Positions 8,503 to 16,960 of a stretch of 64,000 nt of DNA are shown piece by piece (the first letter of the stretch is position 1; each line of letters opens with the position of its first letter). The notes below the pieces were generated by a model. That model was given only the letters and a program-made list of their open reading frames with translations. It was not told where the DNA came from and did not search any database. The stretch lies in NCBI GenBank assembly GCA_900543085.1, contig UQQF01000006.1, positions 1 through 64,000 of the forward strand, in the 5' to 3' direction. This DNA is from an uncultured Eubacteriales bacterium (GTDB taxonomy: Bacteria; Bacillota; Clostridia; Oscillospirales; Oscillospiraceae). A program made the position numbers and the translations under genes.

Positions 8503-10542
8503 TTGAACATTCAAACCCTAATCATAACCGAGAAGCCCTCCGTTGCCCGCGCGATTGCCGCAGCGCTGGGCGCGAACGTGCGTGGCGACGGCTGCATACA
8601 TGGAAACAACCTCATAGTCTCGTGGTGCTATGGCCACCTCATCGAGCTGGCAACGCCTGCGGTCTACGACGAAAAGCTCGGCAAGTGGCGACGCGAAGAT
8701 CTGCCGATTCTGCCCGAGCCGTGGAAAATAAGCGTTATGCGAGACAAGCGGGCGCAGTTCGAGGTGTTGCGCGGCCTGATGCAGCGCGGGGACGTTGTCG
8801 AGGTGGTCAACGCCTGCGATGCCGGGCGCGAGGGAGAGCTCGTTTTCCGTCTGGTCTACGAAAAAGCTGGCTGCACCAAACCCATGAAGCGGCTCTGGCT
8901 CAGCTCTATGGAGCCCGCCGAGATTCGCCGCGCGTATGCAAATATGCGTCCGGGCGCGGAATACGACCGGCTCTACGCCGCCGCGCTGTGCCGGGCAAAG
9001 GCCGACTGGCTCGTGGGGATGAACGCCACGCGGCTGATGTCGCTGGTCTACCACCGGACGCTGAACGTGGGGCGCGTGGTGTCCCCGACGCTCTCTCTGC
9101 TCGTTGAGCGAAAGCGCGAGATTGAGGGATTCAAACCAGAAACTTTCTACACCGTCGCTGTTAACTGCGGCGGTGTTTCGATATACAGCGAGCGAATCTC
9201 AGATAAATCCGAGGCCGATGCACTCGCTGATATTTGCACGGGCGAGCTGCACGTTGCCAAAGTCGAGCGTCGAGAGAAGCGTGAGAGCCCTCCCGCGCTC
9301 TATGACCTGACCACCCTCCAGCGCGAGGCCAACCGCGAGCTTGGATTTACGGCACAGCAGACTTTGGACTACCTCCAGTCGCTATACGAGAAGTGCCTTG
9401 TGACCTATCCACGCACGGACAGCCGTTTCCTGACCGACGGAATGGCGGCAACGGTGCCAGGGCTGGTTAACGTCGCGGCAAGGCTGCTGGAAGTGGACGC
9501 GCCCGTGGACATTAACGCCGAACAGGTCTGCGACAGCTCCAAGGTGACAGACCACCACGCAGTTGTGCCGACGGCGAGCGCCGCGAGCGCCAACCTTGCC
9601 GCGCTCCCAGAGGGCGAGGCGACCGTGCTGCGTCTCGTCTGCTGCCAACTGCTGTGTGCGGTGTCTGAGCCGTTTACCTATGCTGAAACCACGGTCGAGG
9701 CCGAGTGTGGCGGCCACACGTTCAAGGCACGTGGCAAGACCATCATCGGCCTTGGCTGGCGCACGTACAAGGGTGCGCCAGAGTGGTCGCCGCTGCCCGA
9801 GTTTACCGAAGGTGTAAGTGTTGCCGTCACGAGCGCGACCGTCAAGGAGGGTAAAACGACCCCACCCGCTGCGTACACGGAGGACACGCTGCTCTCAGCG
9901 ATGGAGCACGCTGGCGCGAAGGAAGCGCCGTCCGACGCCGAGCGTCGTGGCCTTGGCACACCCGCCACGCGCGCGGCGACTATTGAGAAGCTCGTAAACG
10001 GCGGCTTCGCCGAGCGCGTCAAGGGCAAGCTCATGCTGACCGACGTTGGCAAATCGCTTGTTACCGTGCTGCCCGAAGCGCTGCGCTCGCCGCTGCTCAC
10101 CGCCGAGTGGGAGAGCCGCCTCAAGCAGATTGAGCGCGGCGAGCTGGACGCAGACAGCTTCATTTCGGACATCGAGCACACGGTCAGCGGCCTCGTTGCG
10201 GACTACACACCCGTAGCGGAGGCCAGCGTCCTGTTCCCGACAGGGCGCGAAGTGGTCGGCAAATGTCCGCGCTGCGGCGGCGTGGTCAGCGAGGCCAAAA
10301 GCGGCTACTTCTGCGAGAGCCTTGACTGCAAGTTCGGCCTGTGGCGGGACAATAAGTTCCTCGCCGCCAAGCGTATCTCGCTCACCCGTCCCCTTGCAAC
10401 CGAGCTGCTGGATAAAGGCCGCGCGCACCTCGACGAAATCTACTCCCAGCGCATGGACAAGTATTATCCAGGCGACCTCATACTCCACGACGACGGCGAG
10501 CGGGCGACGTATTATCTGAGTTTCAAGGGCGGGAAAAAGTAA
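8503..10542 (+). CDS. topB: DNA topoisomerase III (type IA)
   Basis: A 679-residue type IA topoisomerase. The TOPRIM start is IITEKPSVARAIAAALG, followed by the metal-binding DAGREGELVFR. The catalytic Tyr is near residue 302 (TYPRTDSRF), and a C-terminal four-Cys ribbon (CPRCGG...CESLDC) is present. It relaxes or decatenates DNA during ICE transfer. It starts at TTG behind AAAGGAG at 8487-8493; the ATG at 8496 is out of frame. It is bracketed by two toxin-antitoxin pairs. Confidence 0.95.
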   Translation: MNIQTLIITEKPSVARAIAAALGANVRGDGCIHGNNLIVSWCYGHLIELATPAVYDEKLGKWRREDLPILPEPWKISVMRDKRAQFEVLRGLMQRGDVVEVVNACDAGREGELVFRLVYEKAGCTKPMKRLWLSSMEPAEIRRAYANMRPGAEYDRLYAAALCRAKADWLVGMNATRLMSLVYHRTLNVGRVVSPTLSLLVERKREIEGFKPETFYTVAVNCGGVSIYSERISDKSEADALADICTGELHVAKVERREKRESPPALYDLTTLQREANRELGFTAQQTLDYLQSLYEKCLVTYPRTDSRFLTDGMAATVPGLVNVAARLLEVDAPVDINAEQVCDSSKVTDHHAVVPTASAASANLAALPEGEATVLRLVCCQLLCAVSEPFTYAETTVEAECGGHTFKARGKTIIGLGWRTYKGAPEWSPLPEFTEGVSVAVTSATVKEGKTTPPAAYTEDTLLSAMEHAGAKEAPSDAERRGLGTPATRAATIEKLVNGGFAERVKGKLMLTDVGKSLVTVLPEALRSPLLTAEWESRLKQIERGELDADSFISDIEHTVSGLVADYTPVAEASVLFPTGREVVGKCPRCGGVVSEAKSGYFCESLDCKFGLWRDNKFLAAKRISLTRPLATELLDKGRAHLDEIYSQRMDKYYPGDLILHDDGERATYYLSFKGGKK

Positions 10543-10549
10543 TACTCCA

Positions 10550-10583
10550 TTGACACTTAGTATATACTATGGTATATACTAAG
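10550..10583 (+). promoter_or_regulatory. vapBC promoter with perfect palindromic operator
   Basis: TTGACA at 10550-10555 and TATATA at 10573-10578 are 17 bases apart. A perfect 12-bp inverted repeat, CTTAGTATATAC (10556-10567) and GTATATACTAAG (10572-10583), covers the spacer and -10 element, as expected for VapB autorepression. Confidence 0.75.
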
Positions 10584-10601
10584 TAGAAGGAGGCGATTGC
10601 C

Positions 10602-10832
10602 GTGGAGACAGCGAGAATCTTTGAAAATGGCCGCAGCCAGGCTGTACGGTTGCCTAAGAAGTACCGTTTTGACGGCGACGAGGTGTTTATCCAGCGCCTG
10701 GGCGACGCCGTGCTTCTCACGCCGAAAGCTGATGCGTGGCAAACTTTTATGAGTGGGCTGAACAGCTTCACCGAAGATTTTATGGCCAACGGACGCGAAA
10801 CTGAGTTTCCCGCTGCGAGGGAAAGCCTATGA
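10602..10832 (+). CDS. vapB: VapB-type antitoxin
   Basis: A 76-residue antitoxin with the VapB/AbrB DNA-binding start (TARIFENGRSQAVRLPKKYR) and a C-terminal toxin-wrapping region. It starts at GTG behind AAGGAGG and overlaps vapC by four bases. It is expected to repress its own promoter at the adjacent palindrome and to block VapC. Confidence 0.9.
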   Translation: METARIFENGRSQAVRLPKKYRFDGDEVFIQRLGDAVLLTPKADAWQTFMSGLNSFTEDFMANGRETEFPAARESL

Positions 10833-11230
10833 CGTATATGCTGGACACCAACATCTGCATCTACGCCATCAAGAACAAACCTGAGCAGGTGTTGGAACGG
10901 CTGGAGGCTAATCTGAGCAAGGGTCTTTGCATTTCCGCAATAACGCTGGCCGAGCTTGAGCACGGTGTGGAAAAGAGTTCACGCCCGGACAGGAACGCGG
11001 CGGCGCTGCTGCAATTCCTATCTATACTGGATGTGCTGCCTTTTGACGACCTTGCGGCTGTAGAGTACGGCAAGATATGCGCGTATCTTCAAAGGCTCGG
11101 TAAGCCAATAGGCACAATGGATATGCTCATCGCCGGTCACGCCCGAGCTGAGGGGCTGACGCTGGTCACAAACAATGTGCGCGAGTTTGAGCGCGTACCG
11201 GAGTTGAAAATTGAAAACTGGGCTGAGTAA
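10829..11230 (+). CDS. vapC: VapC-type PIN ribonuclease toxin
   Basis: A 133-residue PIN toxin with the classic acids: Asp6 in YMLDTNICIYA, Glu in TLAELEHGV, Asp in GTMDMLIAGHA and a final VTNN motif. VapC toxins cleave tRNA or rRNA when the antitoxin is lost, so the pair probably acts as an addiction module. A good terminator follows. Confidence 0.92.
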   Translation: MTYMLDTNICIYAIKNKPEQVLERLEANLSKGLCISAITLAELEHGVEKSSRPDRNAAALLQFLSILDVLPFDDLAAVEYGKICAYLQRLGKPIGTMDMLIAGHARAEGLTLVTNNVREFERVPELKIENWAE

Positions 11231-11242
11231 GCCACACGTTAA

Positions 11243-11272
11243 GGAGCAGCCTTCGGGCTGCTCCATTATTTT
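11243..11272 (+). terminator. Rho-independent terminator after vapBC
   Basis: Perfect 9-bp stem GGAGCAGCC / GGCTGCTCC with a TTCG tetraloop, followed by ATTATTTTT. Confidence 0.85.
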
Positions 11273-11294
11273 TGCACGAAGGGAGGTATAACCT

Positions 11295-14200
11295 ACGCCA
11301 GACAAGATAACCAGTACCACCGCGCTTGCACATGACACGCTCAGCCGAGTCACGGACGGCTACGACGAGTGGACGGCGTTGCTTGCCACGATGTCCCGCA
11401 ACTACAAATACGACTTTGCTGACCAGGTGCTTATCAACGCGCAGCGGCCTGACGCGAGCGCGTGTGCAGAATACGACGTGTGGACGGAGCGCATGGGGCG
11501 GTATGTGCGGCGAGGGGCAAAGGGCATCGCGCTTATAGATTACAGCGGTGACGCGCCCCGGCTGCGCTATGTTTTCGACGTATCGGACACCGGCGCGAGG
11601 AGGAGCTCGAGGCCATTTCGACCGTGGACGGTCAATGACGAAAACCTCGCAGAAGTCCAGCTTGGTTTGAAGCAGGACTTCGGCGCAGATGGCGAATGGC
11701 TTTCCGGTCAGCTCCAGGACGCCGCGCGAGACCTCGCGGAGATGTACTTTGATGCGCACAGGCATGACATTAGCGCTATCGTTGACGGCACGTTCATGAC
11801 TGGCTATGATGAACGTGAGCTGAGGGACAGTTTCATCCGAGCCGCCTCGACAAGCATTGCCTACGCCCTCATTTCCCGCTGCGGCTATGACCCGGAGGCA
11901 TACTTTGCTCCAGAGGACTTCGCGTTTTTAAACGAATGGAACACCCCATCGGCCGCGACCTCACTCGGCACAGCGGTCAGTGAGAACACGCAGCTCGTGC
12001 TGCGCGAGATTGAACGAACCATACGAAGCTATGAAAGGAGCCGTTACAATGACCGAACTAACCTACACGACCGTGAACGACGTACAGATTCCAGATCTGA
12101 GCCTGCCCGAGACGAAGCCAATCGGGAGATACGGGCGAATGAGGCAGAAGTATCTGCGGGAGAACCGGCCGGTGCTGTGGAATCACCTCGTGTTGACGGG
12201 GACGCTGTACGAGCACCTAAACGAGATAGAGACGGCGGCTCGGAACCGCATAGACCTGATGCTGCCGAATCTGGCAGCAGAGGCGGGCGCTACGGAGGAG
12301 CTGAAAGCCGCCGACCCGATGAAGTGGACGGGCCTCATGAACGCCTGCAAGGCGCAAGCCGAAGAAGTAGTTCTGAGCGAGTTAATCTACAACTGAACCT
12401 GTTTGACGAAGCGGAGGACGCGCAAGCGCCCTCCGCTTTCTCTTGCCCGCAGGAGGTCATTGACGCCATTCTGCGCGTGGGTGAGAACACGAGTTATCTG
12501 CGTGAGCGCGTGGTCGCGGAGTTCGAGAAACAGCATTCACTGGACGAGATAGCCGTGTTCCTGCCCACCGTCTACCACGGCGGTGTTGGCGTTGTGGTGG
12601 ACGGAGAGCGCTACGCGGCATGGATGAGCACGGATTGGATACGCATAGCCCAGGGCAATGCGGCTCGCTATGAGCGCGACGTGCACCTTGTGACCTGGGG
12701 TGACGCCTCGCGGCGTATCGACGAGCTGCTCGACGCCGGGCAGTACGCGGGTGAGTGGGAGCTGGAGCGCAGCACCGCGACGGAGCGCGAACTGCTGGCA
12801 CAGCAGATGGTTTACCTCTACCGTGACCTCGCGGATGGGCAGGACAGCAACTTTTTCCCCAGCCTTGACGGCATAAAAAGCGGCCTGTTTCCCGATGTTA
12901 CTGAGCAAGTCGCAGCAATGCTGTCCGACCGTGAACAGTGCGAAACGCTGATTGCCGAGTACCGGGATTTCCTCGCGGCGTACAAGGCAGACCGGAGTGT
13001 TCTGCGCTTCCACTACCACAAAACCGATGAAATCTTAGCCTTGCTCGAAAGCCAGCTCCTGCCGAGGGTGCAGTTCCACGCAGACAAAGAGCTTCTGCCG
13101 AGCGTGCCGCAGTTCATAACTCAGGACGAGATAGACAGACTGCTACGCGACGGCGGCAGTACCTCGGGCGGCAAGTGGCGCGTCTTCCGCTACTTTACCG
13201 AGGCGCATTCCGTCGAGAACAAGGCAGACTTCCTCAAGCGTGAATACGGCATAGGCGGGCGCTCACATGCGCTGTCCGATGCTCCCGGCAGCGATGAAAA
13301 GCACGACAGCAAGGGCATGGAGCTGAGCAAAGGTGGCTGCGAAAACGTCAGCCTGACATGGCGGCAGATAGCCAGGCGCATCGACACGCTCATTGCCTCA
13401 GACCGCTTTATGGCCGCTGCTGAGCTTGCCATGTACGACACGCACACAGCCGCTTACGCGAGCTACAACCGCGCTAAGCCACATCATGACAATGACATTG
13501 TACTCGTACAATATGGCGGCGCGTTCTACACCTACGGCACCGACGCAGAGGCTGCCGCACACGCGCTCGGGCAGCGCACCCGTCAGGCCGGCGGTCTGGA
13601 TTATGTTGAGATTCTGGAAGAACAGATAGAGCCGGCGCTGGATGCTCTCCGCGCATACAAGCCTGTGACGTTCAGTTATGAGAACGGTACGGAACTCACC
13701 GTGGACTTTTACCTCCCAGGAGATATGCGCGCTCAATACGAGCAGCGGCTCTACGATGCTCTCATGGCGAATGAATCCTACGTCAATGCCGTGATGAACT
13801 CTGACGAGGAAAATGCGATGCTGACGGGCGAGCGTGTGCTCCGGGAGTTTGTAGCGGACTCGGAGGACAGAGATTTTCAGCGCGCCTACTATGACAACCC
13901 ACGCCTGCGCGAGGCGCTCAACCGCGTGTCTCTGGATGCCGCATACCACGACCTGAGCGAGCCGCCAGTGGAAGATGAGCCGGAGCTTGATGACACGCCG
14001 GTCAGCATCCAGCCGCGCGGCCCTATGGCGTCGGCCTACGGCGTCGGGGACTTCGTATGGTTTGAATGGCGTGAGTACCAGATAACCGACCTCCAACGCG
14101 GCTATGTAGAGCTGTTGCCGCCCGGTATGGCCATCCCTGTTTACCGCACCGAGAGCCGTGCGGATTTTGAACGTGGGCTGCACTCCGACGAGCGAAACAG

Positions 14201-15446
14201 GTACATCACGGACTATCTTACCACCGAGATGAACGACGATGCGCGGATTTGTGTCTCGGACTTGCTGACGCCGGAGGACAGGGCGCAAATCTCGGCCTGG
14301 CTCCGTAATGACGAGGGCAACGCACAAATTGCCGGCAGGCTCGCGGAGATGTTTGCCGGGCGCGATGGAGCGGAACCTGACGGCCTGCACTACCGGATAC
14401 CAGACGATGCCGGGAACATTGTGGCCACCGGTTTTGTGCCGTGGGAGCAGCTCGCGGGCGCTGTGCGCGGGCTGTATCGTGAAGATCCGGGGGCGTTTGA
14501 GCGCGAGCCAAGCAACGTCGTTGAACAGTCGGAGGATGCGGGCGAGGCAAAACCTGAATTTCAGGAGAAAACCGTCGCGTACTATGACGCCGAGGCCAAT
14601 CATCTGCCATACGACGTAGAAATCCGCACAATAAGCACCTCGCCGCCTGAGCCAGAGCCGACGCCGTCTGGGTCGCCGCGCAACTTCCATATAACCGACG
14701 AGCATCTTGGCGAGAGCGGGGCTAAGGCGCGGTTCCGTGCCAACATGGACGCCGTTACCACGCTCAAGCGCATCGAGGCCGAGGGGGGCGCGGCAACTGT
14801 TGACGAGCAGGAGACACTTTCCCGCTACACAGGCTGGGGTGCGATACCTGACGCTTTCGATGAAAGCAAAAGCGATTGGGCAAAGGAATACGCAGAGCTG
14901 AAAGCCGCGCTCACGCCCGAGGAATACGAAGCCGCGCGCAGTTCCACGCTCAACGCGCACTACACCTCGCCGACAGTTATTCGCGCCATCTATGATGCGC
15001 TCGTCAATTTGGGCTTTGAAGGTGGGCGCATACTCGAGCCGTCCTGCGGCGTGGGCAATTTCTTTGGCCTCCTGCCAGATAGCATGGCTGACAGCCAGCT
15101 CTACGGCGTGGAGCTGGACAGCATCACCGGGCGCATAGCGAAACAGCTCTACCCGGAGGCCGAGATTACCGTCGCGGGCTTTGAGACGACCAATCGCCCG
15201 GGCTTCTACGACCTCGCAGTGGGCAACGTGCCGTTCGGAAATTATCAGGTGTTTGACCCAGAGTACAACCGGCTCGGCTTCAGTATCCACAACTACTTTG
15301 CCGCCAAGATGCTAGACCAGGTGCGTCCCGGCGGCATCGTCGCATTTGTCCGCTCTGTGCAGCAATATGAACAAATCTGCGAAGTGAATCTACTCCTATC
15401 TTACACAAAATCACTTTCGATTAATTGTGGAAATTACCAATATTGA
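11295..15446 (+). pseudogene. N6-adenine methylase/helicase giant ICE protein, N-terminal part (interrupted)
   Basis: N-terminal half of the very large methylase-SNF2 helicase of Tn1549-like ICEs. It holds an ArdC-like N-terminal segment (YKYDFADQVLINAQRP), a low-complexity Arg/Asp/Glu linker (about 11,990-12,400), YodL/LPD-like middle regions, and an N6-methylase core (ILEPSCGVGNFFG near residue 1246, then the NPPY-like GNVPFG). Homology stops at about 15,350 (GGIVAFV) and the frame ends in unrelated residues. The frame opens after a TAA at 11289; GGGAGGT at 11281-11287 points to an ACG at 11295, while the first TTG is 11379. The matching C-terminal part resumes at about 16,961. Confidence 0.85.
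12049..12396 (+). CDS. tnpV: TnpV-family protein, overprinted inside the methylase/helicase gene
   Basis: A 115-residue protein encoded wholly inside the preceding ORF but in a different frame. An AAAGGAG lies 8 bases before ATG 12049. The product has the TnpV pattern: LPETKPIGRYGRMRQKYL, then RPVLWNHLVLTGTLYEHL, an Asn/Asp-rich helix, and a C-terminal MKWTGLMNACKAQAEEV. TnpV is a transposon-encoded small protein of unclear function, known from Tn4451-like elements. The host ORF in this stretch is low-complexity (Asp/Arg/Glu/Gly/Ser), as expected where two frames are constrained at once. Confidence 0.8.
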   Translation: MTELTYTTVNDVQIPDLSLPETKPIGRYGRMRQKYLRENRPVLWNHLVLTGTLYEHLNEIETAARNRIDLMLPNLAAEAGATEELKAADPMKWTGLMNACKAQAEEVVLSELIYN

Positions 15447-15478
15447 CTTTGTAATGCTATATGATAAAATTTTATCAT
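15443..15478 (+). promoter_or_regulatory. Promoter with perfect 18-bp palindrome ahead of inserted gene pair
   Basis: TTGACT (15443-15448) and TAAAAT (15465-15470) are 16 bases apart. The -10 element lies within a perfect palindrome, ATGATAAAATTTTATCAT (15461-15478), a good candidate repressor site. The AT-rich sequence contrasts with the ICE around it. Confidence 0.55.
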
Positions 15479-15526
15479 AGGATTGGTTAAGGGTATTGGA
15501 GATTTAAATAAGGAGGTCAATAAATT

Positions 15527-16276
15527 ATGAAAGCCAAAAGGAGATTGTCATTGCTGTTTACCATTTGCTTGGTCATATCGATGCTTTCGGTATCATGCTT
15601 TGCCGACGAATACCAAAGTGATGTCAGCGAAGGACTAAGCTTATCCACAACCGAAATTGTGCTTGCTGGACAGCCAATAGAAGTTCCCATCATTAGATAT
15701 GAAAAGCAGGTATTTCCTGCTGATACGTATGTGCAGCACGCCAATGACAATGTAACTTATATGGAGTCCACAGAGATACTGCTAGTTCCTGAACTTACGG
15801 AAGAAGCGCTCAGCAACAATTTGCAGGTCGTTTCAAAAATAAAGCAAGGCGGCGTAGTTGTACCATACGCTGACAAGCTCGACCCCACGGTCATAAGTGT
15901 TGTTGACGGGTATGTATGGTGCTATAGCTATTTAAAGTATAGCTACACAAACAAAGGCTCGGAAAGGTATTATGATGTTGAGTATTTCAAGATTGATGTA
16001 AATTACGAATCCATGGTTCCGTTTGAAGGCGCAGTTGAAATAAGTGCCAGGCTTAATCAAGTAGGAGCAATAGAGGGAGAGAGCAGCTGGCCAGCTCAAA
16101 CATATGACGTTTCGAATGTCCAAAGTGGAACTAGATATTATGCCCCCAACTGGTGGAAACCATGCCAGAATAATTCTTTCGCGGATGTTGGTGTAGTATA
16201 TACCTTTGCGATAGACTATACAGACAGCTGGCCGGAAAATGATACAAGCTTTTCATTCAGGCATACGGTATCATGA
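15527..16276 (+). CDS. Secreted hypothetical protein carried by the insertion
   Basis: A 249-residue protein with a signal peptide (MKAKRRLSLLFTICLVISML, then SVSCFADE) and a beta-rich, Tyr-rich exported body (YVWCYSYLKYSYTNKG). The Cys next to the cleavage site might allow lipid attachment, but a clear lipobox is lacking. It starts at ATG behind AAGGAGG. With the next gene it occupies the insertion that replaced the middle of the methylase/helicase gene. I recognise no family. Confidence 0.65.
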   Translation: MKAKRRLSLLFTICLVISMLSVSCFADEYQSDVSEGLSLSTTEIVLAGQPIEVPIIRYEKQVFPADTYVQHANDNVTYMESTEILLVPELTEEALSNNLQVVSKIKQGGVVVPYADKLDPTVISVVDGYVWCYSYLKYSYTNKGSERYYDVEYFKIDVNYESMVPFEGAVEISARLNQVGAIEGESSWPAQTYDVSNVQSGTRYYAPNWWKPCQNNSFADVGVVYTFAIDYTDSWPENDTSFSFRHTVS

Positions 16277-16306
16277 CATCGACTGCATATTAGGGGGTGC
16301 TGGCAG

Positions 16307-16804
16307 GTGGTAGATGAGCGCGGAAAAATCCTCGAAAGACGTGCAATTTACGTAATAATTGCTTTTGTAATCGTATCCCTATGCCCCAGCCACTATAATC
16401 AGGAGAGTTTTTACAACATTCTCAGCGGGGAGCTGATAATTCACTTGGTGTTTATCCGTGCGTTCACGCTTGTCCCTATTCTCATCCTATTGGTATCATA
16501 CCTCGTTTGCGGGGCAATAGGGCTTAGATTAGGACTAAAATACAAGCCTGGCAAAATGCTCTCTCTGGCATCACTGGTGATGGCCGCAGTTATGTTGTTA
16601 GGCGGCCTATATATTAGCGGTTGTTTCCTTCTGACAGGCTGGTGGTTTTTTTCGTTGCCAGAATCTCTGAATTTTTTGTGGCAAGATCCCTGGCCGTTGT
16701 ATGTTTGGTGGGCAGTTATGGGGATATTCGCCCACATAGGAATATCCAACATCCATATTTTTAGGCGCGCTGTTCCCAAAGAGGGAAATACTTCAGATGA
16801 ATGA
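16307..16804 (+). CDS. Four-helix membrane hypothetical protein
   Basis: A 165-residue protein with about four hydrophobic segments (AIYVIIAFVIVSLC, FTLVPILILLVSYLV, ASLVMAAVMLLGGLYISGC and a Trp-rich helix) and a short charged C-terminus. It starts at GTG 30 bases after the secreted partner and likely shares its transcript. Partnership with that protein is inferred from pairing only; no family recognised. Confidence 0.6.
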   Translation: MVDERGKILERRAIYVIIAFVIVSLCPSHYNQESFYNILSGELIIHLVFIRAFTLVPILILLVSYLVCGAIGLRLGLKYKPGKMLSLASLVMAAVMLLGGLYISGCFLLTGWWFFSLPESLNFLWQDPWPLYVWWAVMGIFAHIGISNIHIFRRAVPKEGNTSDE

Positions 16805-16878
16805 ACTGTTCCTAAATCGTCGCAAGCATAAATGCCAAACATTTAGTGCGTGAGACCGCCTGGTAATAGAGTATGCAT

Positions 16879-16917
16879 AAGGAAACCACAATTCTTGTGG
16901 TTTCCTTATTTTTATTT
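16879..16917 (+). terminator. Strong terminator at the end of the inserted gene pair
   Basis: Perfect 13-bp stem AAGGAAACCACAA / TTGTGGTTTCCTT with a TTC loop, then ATTTTTATTT. It ends the two-gene insertion just before helicase homology resumes. Confidence 0.9.
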
Positions 16918-16960
16918 AAGCGCAGCTTGCAGAGGTCACGCTTAATTAAAAAAGTACGCA

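Noticed and set aside
13398..15290. 630-codon minus-strand ORF inside the methylase/helicase
   Set aside because: Mirror of the coding frame, no motif and no start signal. Unlike tnpV it has no family resemblance.
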